A DNA stretch of 33,692 bases from an uncultured Aquincola sp. (GCA_937883885.1 CAKZXL010000025.1:1-33692), one strand, 5' to 3'. Positions 16,730 through 27,050 are shown, numbered from the stretch's first letter. Numbers and translations: made by a program. Notes: generated from the sequence alone by a model not told the origin.

Positions 16730-16742
16730 GGTGTCTCCTGGA

Positions 16743-17528
16743 TCAGCCGAAGCGGCCGGTGATGTAGTCCTCGGTGTCCTTCTTCTTCGGCTTCATGAAC
16801 AGCTCGGAAGTGGGACCGAATTCGATCAGGTCGCCCAGGTACATGTAGGCGGTGTAGTCGGAGCAACGCGCCGCCTGCTGCATGTTGTGGGTAACGATGG
16901 CCACGGTGTAGTCGCTCTTGAGCTCGTGGATCAGCTCCTCGATCTTGCCGGTGGAAATCGGGTCGAGTGCCGAGCAGGGTTCATCGAGCAGCAGCACCTC
17001 GGGCTTGATCGCGATGCCGCGCGCGATGCACAGGCGCTGCTGCTGGCCGCCCGACAGGCCCGAGCCGCTCTGGCCCAGCTTGTCCTTGACCTCGTTCCAC
17101 AGCGCCGCCTTCTTCAGCGCCCATTCCACGCGCTCGTCCATCTCCACGCGCGGCAGGTTCTCGAACAGCCGCACGCCGAAGGCGATGTTGTCGTAGATCG
17201 ACATCGGAAACGGCGTGGGCTTCTGGAACACCATGCCGACCTTGGCGCGGATCAGGCTCACGTCCAGCTTGGCGTTGAGGATGTTCTCGCCGTCGAGGTT
17301 GATCTCGCCTTCGGCCCGCTGCTCGGGATAGAGCTCGAACATGCGGTTGAAAGTGCGCAGCAGCGTGCTCTTGCCGCAACCCGACGGGCCGATGAAGGCG
17401 GTGACCTTCTTCTCGGGGATGTCGAGGTTGATGTGCTTGAGCGCGTGGAAGCTGCCGTAATAGAAGTTCAGGTTGCGCACCGAGAGCTTGGCCTTCTCGG
17501 TCACGGGCAGATTGACTTTGGTGTCCAT
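16743..17528 (-). CDS. pstB: Phosphate ABC transporter ATP-binding protein PstB
   Basis: A 261-residue ABC ATPase. Walker A is GPSGCGKST (47-55), the Q-loop is in [16 protein letters not shown], the signature is LSGGQQQR, Walker B is [12 protein letters not shown] and the switch histidine is in [20 protein letters not shown] is diagnostic of PstB. The ATG at 17528 has GGAG upstream; the frame stays open beyond it into pstA, but that is out-of-frame noise. It powers phosphate uptake with PstA and PstC. Confidence 0.98.
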   Translation of the reverse strand: MDTKVNLPVTEKAKLSVRNLNFYYGSFHALKHINLDIPEKKVTAFIGPSGCGKSTLLRTFNRMFELYPEQRAEGEINLDGENILNAKLDVSLIRAKVGMVFQKPTPFPMSIYDNIAFGVRLFENLPRVEMDERVEWALKKAALWNEVKDKLGQSGSGLSGGQQQRLCIARGIAIKPEVLLLDEPCSALDPISTGKIEELIHELKSDYTVAIVTHNMQQAARCSDYTAYMYLGDLIEFGPTSELFMKPKKKDTEDYITGRFG

Positions 17529-17545
17529 GGTGAGCTCCGGCTCTC

Positions 17546-18412
17546 TCAGTGCTTGTTGCGGAACAGGGTGCGCGCCAGGATGTTGAGCGCCAGCACGCCG
17601 ATCGTGATCAGGAAGACGCCGGCCCACGCCAGCTTCTGCCAGTTCTCGTAAGGGCTCATCGCGAACTTGAAGATGGTCACCGGCAGGCTGGCCATCGGCT
17701 GGCCCAGGTCCATCGTCCAGAACTGGTTGGACAGCGCGGTGAACAGCAGCGGCGCCGTCTCGCCCGAGATGCGGGCCACTGCCAGCAGCACGCCGGTGAC
17801 CACGCCGGCGCGGGCCGCCTTCAGGGTGATGAGCATGATGACCTTCCACTTGGGCGTGCCCAGGGCGTAGGCCGCCTCGCGCAGCGCGCTGGGCACCAGC
17901 ATCAGCATGTTCTCGGTGGTGCGGATGACCACCGGAATCACGATCAGCGCCAGCGCCAGGATGCCGGCATAGCCCGAAAAGCTCTTCATCCGCGCCACCA
18001 CCACCGCATAGATGAACAGGCCCACCACGATGGAAGGCGCCGACAGCAGGATGTCGTTGATGAAGCGGGTGGCCGCGCCCAGGCGCGTCTTGACACCGTA
18101 CTCGGCCAGGTAGATGCCTGCCATCACGCCGATGGGCGTGCCCACCAACGTGGCCAGCACCACCATCATCAGCGAGCCGTAGATGGCGTTGGCCAGGCCG
18201 CCAGTCTCCGACATCGGCGCGGGCGTCATCTCGGTGAAGGTGGCCAGCGCCAGACCGCCAAAGCCCAGGCGCACCGTTTCCACCAGGATCCAGATCAGCC
18301 AGAACACGCCGAAGGCCATGGCGCCCAGCGCCAGCGCCAGGGCGACCGCATTCACGCGCTTGCGGCTGTGGTGTTTGGCCAGCCGGCGCGGGTCGATGGA
18401 GGAGGTGGTCAT
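17546..18412 (-). CDS. pstA: Phosphate ABC transporter permease PstA
   Basis: A 288-residue inner-membrane permease with about six transmembrane helices. The coupling-helix (EAA) region reads [22 protein letters not shown], and the conserved [12 protein letters not shown] follows. The start overlaps the pstC stop as ATGA. The N-terminus is a short basic cytoplasmic segment. It forms the channel with PstC; pstB follows after 17 nt. Confidence 0.97.
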   Translation of the reverse strand: MTTSSIDPRRLAKHHSRKRVNAVALALALGAMAFGVFWLIWILVETVRLGFGGLALATFTEMTPAPMSETGGLANAIYGSLMMVVLATLVGTPIGVMAGIYLAEYGVKTRLGAATRFINDILLSAPSIVVGLFIYAVVVARMKSFSGYAGILALALIVIPVVIRTTENMLMLVPSALREAAYALGTPKWKVIMLITLKAARAGVVTGVLLAVARISGETAPLLFTALSNQFWTMDLGQPMASLPVTIFKFAMSPYENWQKLAWAGVFLITIGVLALNILARTLFRNKH

Positions 18413-19431
18413 GTGCGGCTCCCTTCGCTCTTCTTCAGGCGGGCCAGCAGGAGCTTGGAGAACGACAGCACCACAAAGGTGATGAAGAACAGCACCAGGC
18501 CCAGGTAGATCAGCGAGGCCTGGTGCAGGCCCTCGCCGGCTTCGGCGAACTCGTTGGCCAGCGCCGAGGTGATGCTGTTGGCCGCCTCGAACAGCGAGGG
18601 CGAGTTCAGTTGGTTCATGTTGCCGATCACGAAGGTGACGGCCATGGTTTCACCCAGCGCCCGGCCCAGGCCGAGCATGACGCCACCCACCACACCGGTC
18701 TTGGTGTAGGGCAGCACCACCTTGTAGACCACCTCCCAGGTGGTGGAGCCGAGGCCATAGGCCGACTCCTTGAGCATCGGCGGCGTCACCTCGAACACGT
18801 CGCGCATCACCGAGGCGATGAACGGGATGATCATGATGGCCAGGATGATGCCGGCCGACAGCAGGCCGATGCCCACCGGCGGGCCCGACACCAGCGCGCC
18901 CACGTAGGGCACGTTGCCGAGGGCGGCCTGCAGCGGCTGCTGCACATAGGTGGCCAGGATGGGGCCGAACACCAGCAGGCCCCACATGCCGTAGACGATG
19001 GAGGGCACGGCGGCCAGCAGTTCCACCGCGATACCCAGCGGCCGCTTGAGCCAGGCGGGCGAGAGTTCGGTTAGGAACAGCGCGATGCCGAAGCTGACAG
19101 GCACCGCGATGATCAGCGCGATGGCCGAGGTCATCAGCGTGCCGTAGATCATCACCAGGCCGCCGTACTGGTTCTGCACAGGGTCCCAGTCCGAGCGCCA
19201 GAGGAAGCTCAGGCCGTACTCGCGGATGGCCGGCGCGGCGCCGACGACCAGCGAGCCGATGATGCCGGCCAGCAAGGCCAGCGTGAGCCAGGCGGCCGCA
19301 TGCGCGAAGAAGGAGAAGACGGTATCGGCCCAGGGGGCCGAGCGCCGCAAGGGCGGCGGCGCGCTGGAAGGGTCGGCTCGGCCCATGGAAGATTCGTTCA
19401 GTGGGTGGCTCGCGGGCACTGTAGCGGTCAT
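18409..19431 (-). CDS. pstC: Phosphate ABC transporter permease PstC
   Basis: A 340-residue inner-membrane permease of about six helices behind a Pro/Ser-rich cytoplasmic N-terminus. The EAA-type loop is [21 protein letters not shown], and [17 protein letters not shown] is typical of PstC. It overlaps pstA by 4 nt. It is separated from pstS by 84 nt containing a strong stem-loop. GGAGG precedes the ATG. Confidence 0.97.
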   Translation of the reverse strand: MTATVPASHPLNESSMGRADPSSAPPPLRRSAPWADTVFSFFAHAAAWLTLALLAGIIGSLVVGAAPAIREYGLSFLWRSDWDPVQNQYGGLVMIYGTLMTSAIALIIAVPVSFGIALFLTELSPAWLKRPLGIAVELLAAVPSIVYGMWGLLVFGPILATYVQQPLQAALGNVPYVGALVSGPPVGIGLLSAGIILAIMIIPFIASVMRDVFEVTPPMLKESAYGLGSTTWEVVYKVVLPYTKTGVVGGVMLGLGRALGETMAVTFVIGNMNQLNSPSLFEAANSITSALANEFAEAGEGLHQASLIYLGLVLFFITFVVLSFSKLLLARLKKSEGSRT

Positions 19432-19457
19432 GCGACCTCCATTCGGTTGGCGCCTGC

Positions 19458-19489
19458 GCCGAAGCCCGGGTCACAGCCCGGGCTTCGGC
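19458..19489 (-). promoter_or_regulatory. 13-bp perfect stem-loop between pstS and pstC
   Basis: 19458-19470 (GCCGAAGCCCGGG) pairs exactly with 19477-19489 around a 6-nt loop. There is no U-tract on the minus strand, so it is more likely an mRNA-stabilising or partial-attenuation element than a full terminator. It would allow more PstS than PstCAB. Confidence 0.6.
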
Positions 19490-19515
19490 CTAGCGACTGG
19501 CGAGGTGGCTGGGGA

Positions 19516-20568
19516 TCAGTTGGCGGCGACGGCCTTGCCGTCGGCGCCCTTGATCTGCGCCCACTGCTTGCGCACAAGAGCCTTGACCGAATCGGGCAGC
19601 GGCACGTAGTCGAGTTCGGCGGCGGTCTTGTCGCCCTGGGTGTAGGCCCAGTCGAAGAACTTCAGCGCGGCTGCGGCTTGGGCCGGCTTGTCCTGGTTCT
19701 TGTGCATCAGGATGAAGGTGGCACCGGTGATGGGCCACGAATCCTTGCCCTGCTGCTCGGTCAGCACCTGGTAGAAGGTCTTGCTCCAGTCGGCGCCGGC
19801 GGCGGCAGCCTTGAAGTTCTCGTCGTCGGGCGACACGAAGTTGCCGGCGGCGTTCTTCAGCTGCACGTAGGACATCTTGTTCTGCTTGGCGTACGCGTAT
19901 TCCACGTAGCCGATCGAGTTCGGCAGGCGCTGCACGTACGAAGACACGCCTTCGTTGCCCTTGCCGCCCACGCCGGTCACCCAGTTCACGGCCGTGCCCT
20001 CACCCACCTTGGCCTTCCACTCGGCATTCACCTTGGACAGGTAGTTGGTGAAGATGAAGCTGGTGCCCGAGCCGTCGGCGCGGCGCACCACGGCGATGGT
20101 GGCGTCCGGCAGGGTCACGCCGGGGTTCAGCGCGGTGATGGCCGCGTCGTTCCACTTGGTGATCTTGCCCAGGTAGATGTCGCCCAGCACGGCGCCGGTC
20201 AGCTTGACCTGGCCCGGCTTGATGCCGGCCACGTTGATCACCGGCACCACGCCGCCGATCACGGTGGGGAACTGCACCATGCCGTCGGCGGACAGCTCTT
20301 CGTCCTTCAGCGGCGCATCGGACGCGCCGAAGTCGACCGTCTTGGCCTTGATCTGCTTGATGCCGGCGCCCGAACCCACCGACTGGTAGTTGATGCGCAC
20401 GCCCGTGGCCTTGTTGTAGGCGTCAGCCCACTTGGCATACACGGGAGCGGGGAAGGAAGCACCGGCGCCGGTCACGTCCTGGGCCTTGGCCGTGTGCACA
20501 GAGAAAGCCAGCATCGCGGTGGCGGCGACGACGGCGATTTGCTTGAAGCGGGGGGCCTGGGTGAACAT
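19516..20568 (-). CDS. pstS: Phosphate-binding periplasmic protein PstS
   Basis: A 350-residue substrate-binding protein. The ATG at 20568 ([10 protein letters not shown]) has AAGG upstream and gives a clean Sec signal peptide cut at AKA|Q (29/30). In-frame ATGs further up fall within the promoter. Mature motifs are [38 protein letters not shown] and [17 protein letters not shown], which form the phosphate pocket. It delivers phosphate to PstCAB, and its promoter carries a PhoB box. Confidence 0.97.
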   Translation of the reverse strand: MFTQAPRFKQIAVVAATAMLAFSVHTAKAQDVTGAGASFPAPVYAKWADAYNKATGVRINYQSVGSGAGIKQIKAKTVDFGASDAPLKDEELSADGMVQFPTVIGGVVPVINVAGIKPGQVKLTGAVLGDIYLGKITKWNDAAITALNPGVTLPDATIAVVRRADGSGTSFIFTNYLSKVNAEWKAKVGEGTAVNWVTGVGGKGNEGVSSYVQRLPNSIGYVEYAYAKQNKMSYVQLKNAAGNFVSPDDENFKAAAAGADWSKTFYQVLTEQQGKDSWPITGATFILMHKNQDKPAQAAAALKFFDWAYTQGDKTAAELDYVPLPDSVKALVRKQWAQIKGADGKAVAAN

Positions 20569-20602
20569 GAACGAGCCTTTCAGCGTTGATCTCATGACCA
20601 GG

Positions 20603-20636
20603 ACTGTAGAAAGGCTCTGTGACAGTGACATGACAC
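20603..20636 (-). promoter_or_regulatory. PhoB box and -10 of the pstS promoter
   Basis: The minus strand reads GTGTCATGTCACTGTCAC (20636-20619), two TGTCA half-sites 11 nt apart as in the E. coli pho box. Exactly 10 nt later comes TACAGT (20608-20603), a fitting -10. A further CTGTCAC half-site in opposite orientation lies at 20641-20647. Confidence 0.85.
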
Positions 20637-20659
20637 GCCACTGTCACACAGGATCGCGT

Positions 20660-21991
20660 TCAGGCGACCGCAGCGGCCGCCAGGCGCTCGGCCATGCCGC
20701 GTGACACCGCGGGATCGGCGGCCTCCACCATCACGCGCAGCACCGGTTCGGTGCCCGAGGCGCGGATCAGCAGCCGGCCGGTCTGGCCGAGCTCGCGCTG
20801 CACCTTCTCCTGCTCGGACGCCAGCGTCTGGTTGGCGCGCCAGTCGGCGCCGTCGGGCAGGCGCACGTTGATCAGCGTCTGCGGGAACAAGGCCACGCCC
20901 TGCAGCAGCGAAGCCAGCGACTGCTGGCTGCGGCGCACCGCCTGCAGCACCTGCAAGGCGCTGACGATGCCGTCGCCGGTGGTGTGCTTGTCCAGCGCCA
21001 GCAGGTGGCCCGATCCCTCGCCGCCGAGCTGCCAGCCGCGGGCACCCAGCTCTTCCAGCACGTAGCGGTCACCCACCTTGGCACGCACCATCGGAATGCC
21101 GCGGCGCTGCAGGGCCAGCTCCACCGCCATGTTGGTCATCAAGGTGCCGACGGCGCCGGGCACCGCCTGCCCCTGCGCCAGCCGGTCGGTCACCATCACG
21201 TACAGCAGCTCGTCGCCGTTGTAGAGGCGGCCGTTGGCATCCACCAGCTGCAGCCGGTCGGCATCGCCGTCCAGTGCCACGCCGTAGTCGGCGCCCCGCT
21301 CCTGCACCGCCTTGACCAGCGCGGCGGGCGCGGTGGCACCCACGCCGTCGTTGATGTTGGTGCCATTGGGCGCGCAACCGATGGCGCTGACCTCGGCGCC
21401 CAGTTCATGGAACACGTCGGGCGCCACGTGGTAAGCCGCGCCGTGGGCGGCGTCCACCACGATCTTCAGGCCCTTGAGCGACAGCTCGCTGCCGAAGGTG
21501 CTCTTGCAGAACTCGATGTAGCGGCCGCGCGCATCCTCGATGCGGCGCGCCTTGCCCAGGCCGGTGGAATCCACCCACTGTGGCGCTTCGTCCAGCGCGG
21601 CCTCCACCGCCAGCTCCCAGGCGTCGTCCAGCTTCTCGCCACGGGCGGAGAAGAACTTGACGCCGTTGTCGTTGAACGGGTTGTGCGAGGCGCTGATGAC
21701 CACGCCCAGATCCAGCCGCAGTGCGCGGGTCAGGTAGGCCACCGCCGGCGTGGGCAGCGGGCCAGACAGCAACACGTCCACCCCCGCGGAGGCAAAGCCG
21801 GCTTCCAGCGCCGACTCGATCATGTAGCCCGAAATGCGGGTGTCCTTGCCGATGACCACCGTCGGCCGGGCCGACTGGCGGCGCAGCACCCGCCCCACCG
21901 CATGGCCCAGACGCAGCATGAAGTCGGGCGTGATGGGCGGGCGGCCCACGGTGCCACGGATGCCGTCGGTGCCAAAGTAGCGTCTTGCCAT
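20660..21991 (-). CDS. glmM: Phosphoglucosamine mutase
   Basis: A 443-residue cytoplasmic enzyme that converts glucosamine-6-phosphate to glucosamine-1-phosphate for UDP-GlcNAc, peptidoglycan and LPS synthesis. The catalytic phosphoserine is Ser102 in [14 protein letters not shown]. The metal loop is DGDADR, and the phosphate-binding loop is [14 protein letters not shown]. The N-terminal [10 protein letters not shown] is diagnostic of GlmM. It starts 12 nt after folP with AAGAGA as the ribosome site. The order ftsH-folP-glmM is as in E. coli; here pstS follows. Confidence 0.98.
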   Translation of the reverse strand: MARRYFGTDGIRGTVGRPPITPDFMLRLGHAVGRVLRRQSARPTVVIGKDTRISGYMIESALEAGFASAGVDVLLSGPLPTPAVAYLTRALRLDLGVVISASHNPFNDNGVKFFSARGEKLDDAWELAVEAALDEAPQWVDSTGLGKARRIEDARGRYIEFCKSTFGSELSLKGLKIVVDAAHGAAYHVAPDVFHELGAEVSAIGCAPNGTNINDGVGATAPAALVKAVQERGADYGVALDGDADRLQLVDANGRLYNGDELLYVMVTDRLAQGQAVPGAVGTLMTNMAVELALQRRGIPMVRAKVGDRYVLEELGARGWQLGGEGSGHLLALDKHTTGDGIVSALQVLQAVRRSQQSLASLLQGVALFPQTLINVRLPDGADWRANQTLASEQEKVQRELGQTGRLLIRASGTEPVLRVMVEAADPAVSRGMAERLAAAAVA

Positions 21992-22003
21992 CTTGTTCTC
22001 TTT

Positions 22004-22849
22004 TCAGATCTTGGTTTTGTCTGCCCAGCGCGGCAGGCCGGCGGCGGCCCACACCTTGAGCGCGTCCACGGTCTCGGCCACGTCATGCACCCGCAGCACG
22101 CGGGCGCCGAGTTCGACCGCTGCCAGCGCTGCCGCCACGCTGGGAATCAGCCGGTCGGTGACCGGCCGGCCGGTCACGGTGCCCAGTGTGGACTTGCGCG
22201 ACAGTCCCACCAGCGGCGGATACCCCAAGGGCAGCAGCGCTTCCTGCTGCCGGATGAGCTGCAGGTTGTGCGCCACCGTCTTGCCAAAGCCGTAGCCGGG
22301 GTCGAGCACGATGCGGCCGGCGGCCACGCCGCGCTGTCGCAGGCCATCGGCGCAGCCGGCCAGGAACTGCGCCACCTCGGCCACCACGTCGCCATAGGCA
22401 GGGGCCAGCTGCATGTTCTCGGGCTCACCCTGCATGTGCATCAGGCACACGCCGCAGGCGGCGTGCGCCGCCACCAGTTCGGCCGCGCCTGGCACCCGCA
22501 AGGCCCGCACGTCGTTGACGATGTCCACGCCCAGCGCCAGCGCCGCCTCGATCACTAGCGGCTGGCTGGTGTCCACCGACACCGGCACGCCCAGCGTCAC
22601 TGCATGGCGCAGCACCGGCAGCACCCGCGCCAGCTCCTCGTCGGGGGTTGGGCGGGGCGAGCCCGGGCGAGTGGATTCGCCGCCGATGTCCAGGATGTCG
22701 GCGCCCTGGGCCACCAGCGCGTCGCAGTGGGCGCGGGCGGCATCGGCGTCGCGGCCGCCATCGGAAAACGAATCAGGGGTGACGTTGACGATGCCCATGA
22801 CCCGGGGCCGGCCCAGGTCGATGGCGAAGCGGGTGGTCTGCCAGATCAT
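22004..22849 (-). CDS. folP: Dihydropteroate synthase
   Basis: A 281-residue TIM-barrel enzyme joining 4-aminobenzoate to the pterin diphosphate in folate synthesis; it is the sulfonamide target. Motifs are MGIVNVTPDSFSDGG (loop 1), DIGGESTRPG (loop 2), DPGYGFGKT and GLSRKSTLG. The ribosome site is poor. It lies after the ftsH terminator, so it needs read-through or its own promoter, neither of which is clear. Confidence 0.97.
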   Translation of the reverse strand: MIWQTTRFAIDLGRPRVMGIVNVTPDSFSDGGRDADAARAHCDALVAQGADILDIGGESTRPGSPRPTPDEELARVLPVLRHAVTLGVPVSVDTSQPLVIEAALALGVDIVNDVRALRVPGAAELVAAHAACGVCLMHMQGEPENMQLAPAYGDVVAEVAQFLAGCADGLRQRGVAAGRIVLDPGYGFGKTVAHNLQLIRQQEALLPLGYPPLVGLSRKSTLGTVTGRPVTDRLIPSVAAALAAVELGARVLRVHDVAETVDALKVWAAAGLPRWADKTKI

Positions 22850-22872
22850 GCGAACGCTGCGTCGGGGAAACG

Positions 22873-22896
22873 AAAAAACGGGGCCGAAGCCCCGTT
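22873..22896 (-). terminator. Rho-independent terminator after ftsH
   Basis: On the minus strand AACGGGGC-TTCG-GCCCCGTT is followed by TTTT. The 8-bp stem with a stable TTCG loop and a U-tract is a good intrinsic terminator between ftsH and folP. Confidence 0.88.
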
Positions 22897-22929
22897 GTGT
22901 CAGGTCGAAGACGACCCTGTGGTGTGCCG

Positions 22930-24837
22930 TCAGGCCGTGGCCGGCGCGCTTTCAGGATTGACCGGCGGCGTAGGGCCACCCGGCGGCTTGGTCGCGTTGG
23001 GCGTCCAGTCCTTGGGCGGGCGCGGCGGCTTGCCGTTCATGATGTCCTCGATCTGCTCGGCGTCGATGGTTTCCCATTCCAGCAGCGCCTTGGCCATCGC
23101 ATGCATCTTGTCCTGGTTGTCCTCGATCAGCTTGCGGGCGGCGCTGTACTGCTCGTCGATGATGCGGCGGATCACCGAGTCGACCTTGCGCATCGTCTCT
23201 TCCGACATGCTGGTGGTCTTGGTCACCGAACGGCCCAGGAACACTTCGCCTTCGTTCTCGGCGTACACCATCGGGCCCAGCTCGTCGGTCATGCCGTAGC
23301 GGGTGACCATGTCGCGGGCGATGGCGGTGGCACGCTCGAAGTCGTTGCTGGCGCCGGTGGTCATCTGGTTCATGAACACTTCTTCGGCGATGCGGCCGCC
23401 GAACAGCACGCTGATGGTCGAGAGCATGCGCTCCTTGTCCATGCTGTAGCGGTCGCCTTCGGGCAGCTGCATCGTCACGCCCAGCGCACGGCCGCGCGGA
23501 ATCACCGTCACCTTGTGCACCGGGTCGGTCTTGGGCAGCAGGCGCGCCACCAGAGCGTGGCCGGCCTCGTGGTAGGCGGTGTTGCGGCGCTCTTCCTCGG
23601 GCATGACCATGGACTTGCGCTCGGGGCCCATCATGATCTTGTCCTTGGCCTTCTCGAAGTCGACCATCTCCACCACCCGGCCGTTGCGGCGGGCGGCAAA
23701 GAGGGCAGCCTCGTTGACCAGGTTGGCCAGATCGGCACCCGAGAAGCCGGGCGTGCCACGGGCCAGGATGTCGGCCCGGATGTCCTGCCCGACCGGCACC
23801 TTGCGCATGTGCACGTTCAAAATCTGCTCGCGACCGCGAACGTCAGGCAGCGTGACATAGACCTGACGGTCGAAGCGGCCGGGACGCAGCAGGGCCGGGT
23901 CGAGGATGTCGGGCCGGTTGGTGGCCGCCATCACGATCACGCCCAGGTTGGTCTCAAAGCCGTCCATCTCGACCAGCATCTGGTTCAGCGTCTGCTCGCG
24001 CTCGTCGTTGCCGCCGCCCAGGCCGGCACCACGGTGGCGACCCACCGCGTCGATTTCGTCGACGAAGATGATGCAGGGCGCGCTCTTCTTGGCCTGCTCG
24101 AACATGTCGCGCACACGGGCCGCGCCCACACCGACGAACATCTCGACGAAGTCGGAGCCGGAAATGCTGAAGAACGGCACCTTGGCTTCACCCGCGATGG
24201 CCTTGGCCAGCAGCGTCTTGCCGGTACCCGGAGGGCCTACCAGCAGCACACCGCGCGGGATGCGACCACCCAGCTTCTGGAATTTCTGCGGGTCCTTCAG
24301 GAAGTCGACCAGCTCCTTCACTTCTTCCTTGGCTTCGTCGCAGCCGGCGACGTCCTGGAAGGTGGTGGAGTTGTTGGCCTCGTCCAGCATGCGGGCCTTG
24401 GACTTGCCGAAGCTGAACGCCCCGCCCTTGCCGCCGCCCTGCATCTGCCGCATGAAATAGATCCACACGCCGATCAGCAGCAGCATCGGGCCCCAGCTGA
24501 TCAGGATGCTCATCAGGATCGACGGCTCCTCACGGGGCTTCACGTCGAACTTGATGTTGTTGTTGATCAGGTCGCCGACCAGGCCGCGGTCCAGGTAGGT
24601 CGCGGTGCTGCGCAGGCGCTTGTCGTCGGTGGTGATGGCGACGATCTCGGTGCCGCCGGCGGCACCTTCCTGCAGCGTGACGGATTTGATGCGTTTGGCG
24701 CGCACCTCCTCCAGGAAATCAGAGTAGCCGATCTGGTTGCCAGAAATCGCACCCCGGTCGAACTGCTTGAAGACGGTGAACAGAACCAGTGCAATCACCA
24801 GCCAGACCGCCACCTTGGAAAACCATTGATTGTTCAC
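22930..24837 (-). CDS. ftsH: ATP-dependent zinc metalloprotease FtsH
   Basis: A 635-residue membrane-anchored AAA+ protease that degrades sigma-32, LpxC and misassembled membrane proteins. Transmembrane helices lie at about 8-24 and 108-128. Walker A is GPPGTGKT (201-208), Walker B is IIFVDEID (Asp260, Glu261), and the second region of homology has arginines 318 and 321. The zinc motif is HEAGH (423-427). The start is GTG at 24837, with AAGGAG 5 nt upstream. A TAGAAT and a sigma-32-like site lie in the upstream gap. It ends in an intrinsic terminator. Confidence 0.98.
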   Translation of the reverse strand: MNNQWFSKVAVWLVIALVLFTVFKQFDRGAISGNQIGYSDFLEEVRAKRIKSVTLQEGAAGGTEIVAITTDDKRLRSTATYLDRGLVGDLINNNIKFDVKPREEPSILMSILISWGPMLLLIGVWIYFMRQMQGGGKGGAFSFGKSKARMLDEANNSTTFQDVAGCDEAKEEVKELVDFLKDPQKFQKLGGRIPRGVLLVGPPGTGKTLLAKAIAGEAKVPFFSISGSDFVEMFVGVGAARVRDMFEQAKKSAPCIIFVDEIDAVGRHRGAGLGGGNDEREQTLNQMLVEMDGFETNLGVIVMAATNRPDILDPALLRPGRFDRQVYVTLPDVRGREQILNVHMRKVPVGQDIRADILARGTPGFSGADLANLVNEAALFAARRNGRVVEMVDFEKAKDKIMMGPERKSMVMPEEERRNTAYHEAGHALVARLLPKTDPVHKVTVIPRGRALGVTMQLPEGDRYSMDKERMLSTISVLFGGRIAEEVFMNQMTTGASNDFERATAIARDMVTRYGMTDELGPMVYAENEGEVFLGRSVTKTTSMSEETMRKVDSVIRRIIDEQYSAARKLIEDNQDKMHAMAKALLEWETIDAEQIEDIMNGKPPRPPKDWTPNATKPPGGPTPPVNPESAPATA

Positions 24838-24890
24838 TGCGGCTCCTTCTGCCCGTGACTGTCACGACGCCCGCATGGCGCCTTGCACGC

Positions 24891-24918
24891 AACTGGGGAT
24901 GATTCTAGTGGACTCAAG
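24891..24918 (-). promoter_or_regulatory. Candidate sigma-32 promoter of ftsH
   Basis: On the minus strand CTTGAGT (24918-24912), a 13-nt spacer and CCCCAGTT (24898-24891) resemble the heat-shock consensus CTTGAAA / CCCCATNT. A sigma-70-like TAGAAT (24907-24902) lies in the spacer. ftsH is heat-induced in E. coli. Confidence 0.45.
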
Positions 24919-24990
24919 TTATCGAACTCCGGTGCATGACCCGTACTGTGTCAGAGCTTTGAAGCAGGGATGACGCGATGAATGGGCCGT

Positions 24991-25668
24991 CTATCCCGCC
25001 TTCTTCAGACCGATGCCGACGAGAAAGGTTTCAGAAGATCGGTCGCGCGAGGCCTTGGGCTTGATCGGCTTGACCACGCGGAACTGCTTCTTGAACATCT
25101 CGACCAGCTGGCTGTAGCCGCTGCCATGGAACACCTTGGCAACCAGCGCGCCTTCTGTCTTGAGGTGGGTTTGCGAAAACTGCAGCGCCAGCTCCACCAA
25201 GTGGGCAATGCGCGCCGCGTCCGAGCTTTCGATGCCCGACAGGTTGGGCGCCATGTCCGACACCACCACGTCCACTGGGCGGCCATTGACCTCGGCCTCC
25301 AGCTGCCTGAGCACCTCGTCCTCGCGGAAGTCGCCCTGGATGAATTTCACGCCCTCGATCGGCTCGAAGGGCAGCACGTCCAGCGCGATGATGGTGCCGT
25401 TGAGCTGGCCCACCGCCGCGCCGCCGGTGCCGGCCTCCTTCGGTGCGAACTTGCGGCGCAGGTACTGGCTCCAGGCGCCGGGTACCGCACCCAGGTCGAC
25501 CACCAGCTGGCCGGGCTTGATCAGCCCCAGCGCCTCGTCGATTTCCTTGAGCTTGTAGGCGGCGCGGGCGCGGTAACCGTCCTTCTGGGCCATCTTGACG
25601 TACGGATCGTTCATGTGATCCGCCAGCCACGCCTTGTTGACCTTCTTGCTTTTCGTCTTGATCTTCAT
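24991..25668 (-). CDS. rlmE: 23S rRNA (uridine-2'-O-)-methyltransferase
   Basis: A 225-residue SAM-dependent enzyme that 2'-O-methylates U2552 of 23S rRNA, late in 50S assembly. The start is [14 protein letters not shown] at 25668; the frame extends upstream, but that part overlaps the divergent yhbY. The SAM motif is [15 protein letters not shown]. The K-D-K-E catalytic set is visible as Lys39 (RAAYKLKEI), Asp138 (SDMAPN), Lys178 (VAKVFHG) and Glu213 (SSETFLV). A small insert ([11 protein letters not shown]) follows the SAM strand. ftsH follows after 153 nt, as in E. coli rlmE-ftsH. Confidence 0.96.
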   Translation of the reverse strand: MKIKTKSKKVNKAWLADHMNDPYVKMAQKDGYRARAAYKLKEIDEALGLIKPGQLVVDLGAVPGAWSQYLRRKFAPKEAGTGGAAVGQLNGTIIALDVLPFEPIEGVKFIQGDFREDEVLRQLEAEVNGRPVDVVVSDMAPNLSGIESSDAARIAHLVELALQFSQTHLKTEGALVAKVFHGSGYSQLVEMFKKQFRVVKPIKPKASRDRSSETFLVGIGLKKAG

Positions 25669-25676
25669 GCCGCACC

Positions 25677-25682
25677 GATAAT
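25677..25682 (+). promoter_or_regulatory. Candidate yhbY -10 box (leaderless type)
   Basis: GATAAT ends 6 nt before the yhbY ATG in the 20-bp gap with rlmE. Any -35 would be inside the rlmE coding region and is weak. Confidence 0.35.
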
Positions 25683-25688
25683 AGGCAA

Positions 25689-26159
25689 ATGCCCGCCATT
25701 CAACTGACACCCGCGCAGCGCAAGGAACACCGTGCCGCTGCACACCACCTCGACCCCGTCGTCCTCATCGGCGGCGACGGCCTCACCGCCGCGGTCACCA
25801 AGGAAATCAACCAGGCGCTCAACGCCCACGGCCTCATCAAGGTGCGGGTCTTCTCCGACGACCGCGCCGCCCGCGAAGCCATGCTGGTCCAGCTGACCGA
25901 CGAGCTGAGCGCCGCGCCCATCCAGCACATCGGCAAGCTGCTGGTGCTGTGGCGCCCGATGCCCGAGAAGGTGAAGGCCGAGCGGGAAGACCGCATGGCC
26001 GGCCCCAAGGTCGTCAAGATCCTGAAGTTCAGCAAGAGCGGCAATCACCGGCCGCAGATCAAGAAGGTCAAGGTGATGGGCAACGAGCGCGTGACCGCCG
26101 GCGGCGAGATCAAGCGCGCCCGCAAGCGCACCACCAGCATCAAGAAGACGACGGCCTGA
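25689..26159 (+). CDS. yhbY: YhbY family RNA-binding protein with basic C-terminal extension
   Basis: A 156-residue protein. Residues 1-95 form the CRM domain ([51 protein letters not shown]), which associates with pre-50S particles. E. coli YhbY is about 97 residues; here some 58 extra, mostly Lys/Arg/Thr, residues follow, probably binding RNA non-specifically. It is divergent from rlmE, another 50S-assembly factor. Its last 20 nt overlap the convergent DUF4149 gene. Confidence 0.92.
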   Translation: MPAIQLTPAQRKEHRAAAHHLDPVVLIGGDGLTAAVTKEINQALNAHGLIKVRVFSDDRAAREAMLVQLTDELSAAPIQHIGKLLVLWRPMPEKVKAEREDRMAGPKVVKILKFSKSGNHRPQIKKVKVMGNERVTAGGEIKRARKRTTSIKKTTA

Positions 26160-26571
26160 GGTCCCCGCCCGGCGCCGCCGCGCGCCAGGCCAGCACCAGC
26201 ACCAGCACGCCCTTCAGCGCAAAGAACAAGAGGCTGATGGCGTGTAGCTGGCCGAAGCTCAGGCTGCCCTGCCCCAGCCGCGCGGCCGCCATCATCGGCT
26301 GCAGCGCGTAGTAACCGGCCACGGTGCAGAACAAGGCGCCCAGCGCCAGCCACACGCCGACCTGCCGCTCGGGCGCCAGCTTGCGTTCGAGGGCGGTGAG
26401 CAGCAGCGCCAGCGCCATGCTGACCACCGCCTCCTGCGCGAAGATGCGGCCGACGATGCGGCCCGCCGCCTCCGGCGCCACGGCAAACACCGCGGGCGTG
26501 GCCAACGTGGCGATGCACAGCAGCAGGCCGGCCCACAGGGCCGGCAGCAGCACACGCAGGCGTTGCAGCAT
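26140..26571 (-). CDS. DUF4149 family membrane protein
   Basis: A 143-residue protein with four predicted transmembrane helices (about 7-27, 44-60, 72-92 and 108-129). The family (TMEM205-like) has no settled function. It often lies beside greA in betaproteobacteria. It starts 2 nt after the greA stop, so it is probably translated together with greA. Its 3' end overlaps yhbY tail to tail by 20 nt. Confidence 0.85.
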   Translation of the reverse strand: MLQRLRVLLPALWAGLLLCIATLATPAVFAVAPEAAGRIVGRIFAQEAVVSMALALLLTALERKLAPERQVGVWLALGALFCTVAGYYALQPMMAAARLGQGSLSFGQLHAISLLFFALKGVLVLVLAWRAAAPGGDLRPSSS

Positions 26572-26573
26572 GC

Positions 26574-27050
26574 TCAGACGTAGCGCACGTCCACCACTTC
26601 GTAGCTCTTGACGCCGCCGGGCGCCTGCACGTCGGCCACGTCGCCGGATTCCTTGCCGATCAGCGCACGTGCGATCGGCGAGCTGATCGAGATCAGGCCC
26701 AGCTTCAGGTCGGCTTCGTCGTCGCCCACGATCTGGTAGGTGACCTGGGCGCCCGAGGCTTCTTCTTCCAGATCCACCGTGGCGCCGAACACGATGCGGC
26801 CACCCGCGTCCAGCTCGGCCGGGTCGATCACCTGGCAGGCGGCCAGCTTGCCTTCCAGCTCGAGGATGCGGCCTTCGATGAAGCCCTGCTTGTCCTTGGC
26901 GGCTTCGTACTCGGCGTTCTCGGACAGGTCGCCCTGCGCACGCGCCTCGGCGATGGCCTGGATCACGGCATGGCGCTCCACCGTCTTGAGTTGATGCAGC
27001 TCTTCTTTCAGTTTCTCGAAACCGCGCCGGGTCAGGGGAATGGTGGCCAT
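26574..27050 (-). CDS. greA: Transcription elongation factor GreA
   Basis: A 158-residue factor, the same length as E. coli GreA, that stimulates RNA cleavage by backtracked RNA polymerase. The N-terminal coiled coil carries the acidic tip (ARAQGDLSENAEYEAAKD), and the FKBP-like C-terminal domain ends SPIARALIGKESGDV. I chose the ATG at 27050 (MATIPLTRRG); the upstream in-frame ATG at 27071 falls in the T-rich run after the carB hairpin. An AGG lies upstream. It is downstream of carB and probably partly co-transcribed. Confidence 0.97.
   Translation of the reverse strand: MATIPLTRRGFEKLKEELHQLKTVERHAVIQAIAEARAQGDLSENAEYEAAKDKQGFIEGRILELEGKLAACQVIDPAELDAGGRIVFGATVDLEEEASGAQVTYQIVGDDEADLKLGLISISSPIARALIGKESGDVADVQAPGGVKSYEVVDVRYV

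Noticed and set aside
22897..24858. 653-codon open frame opposite ftsH
   Set aside because: Antisense shadow of ftsH with low-complexity composition; the FtsH frame carries all the motifs.
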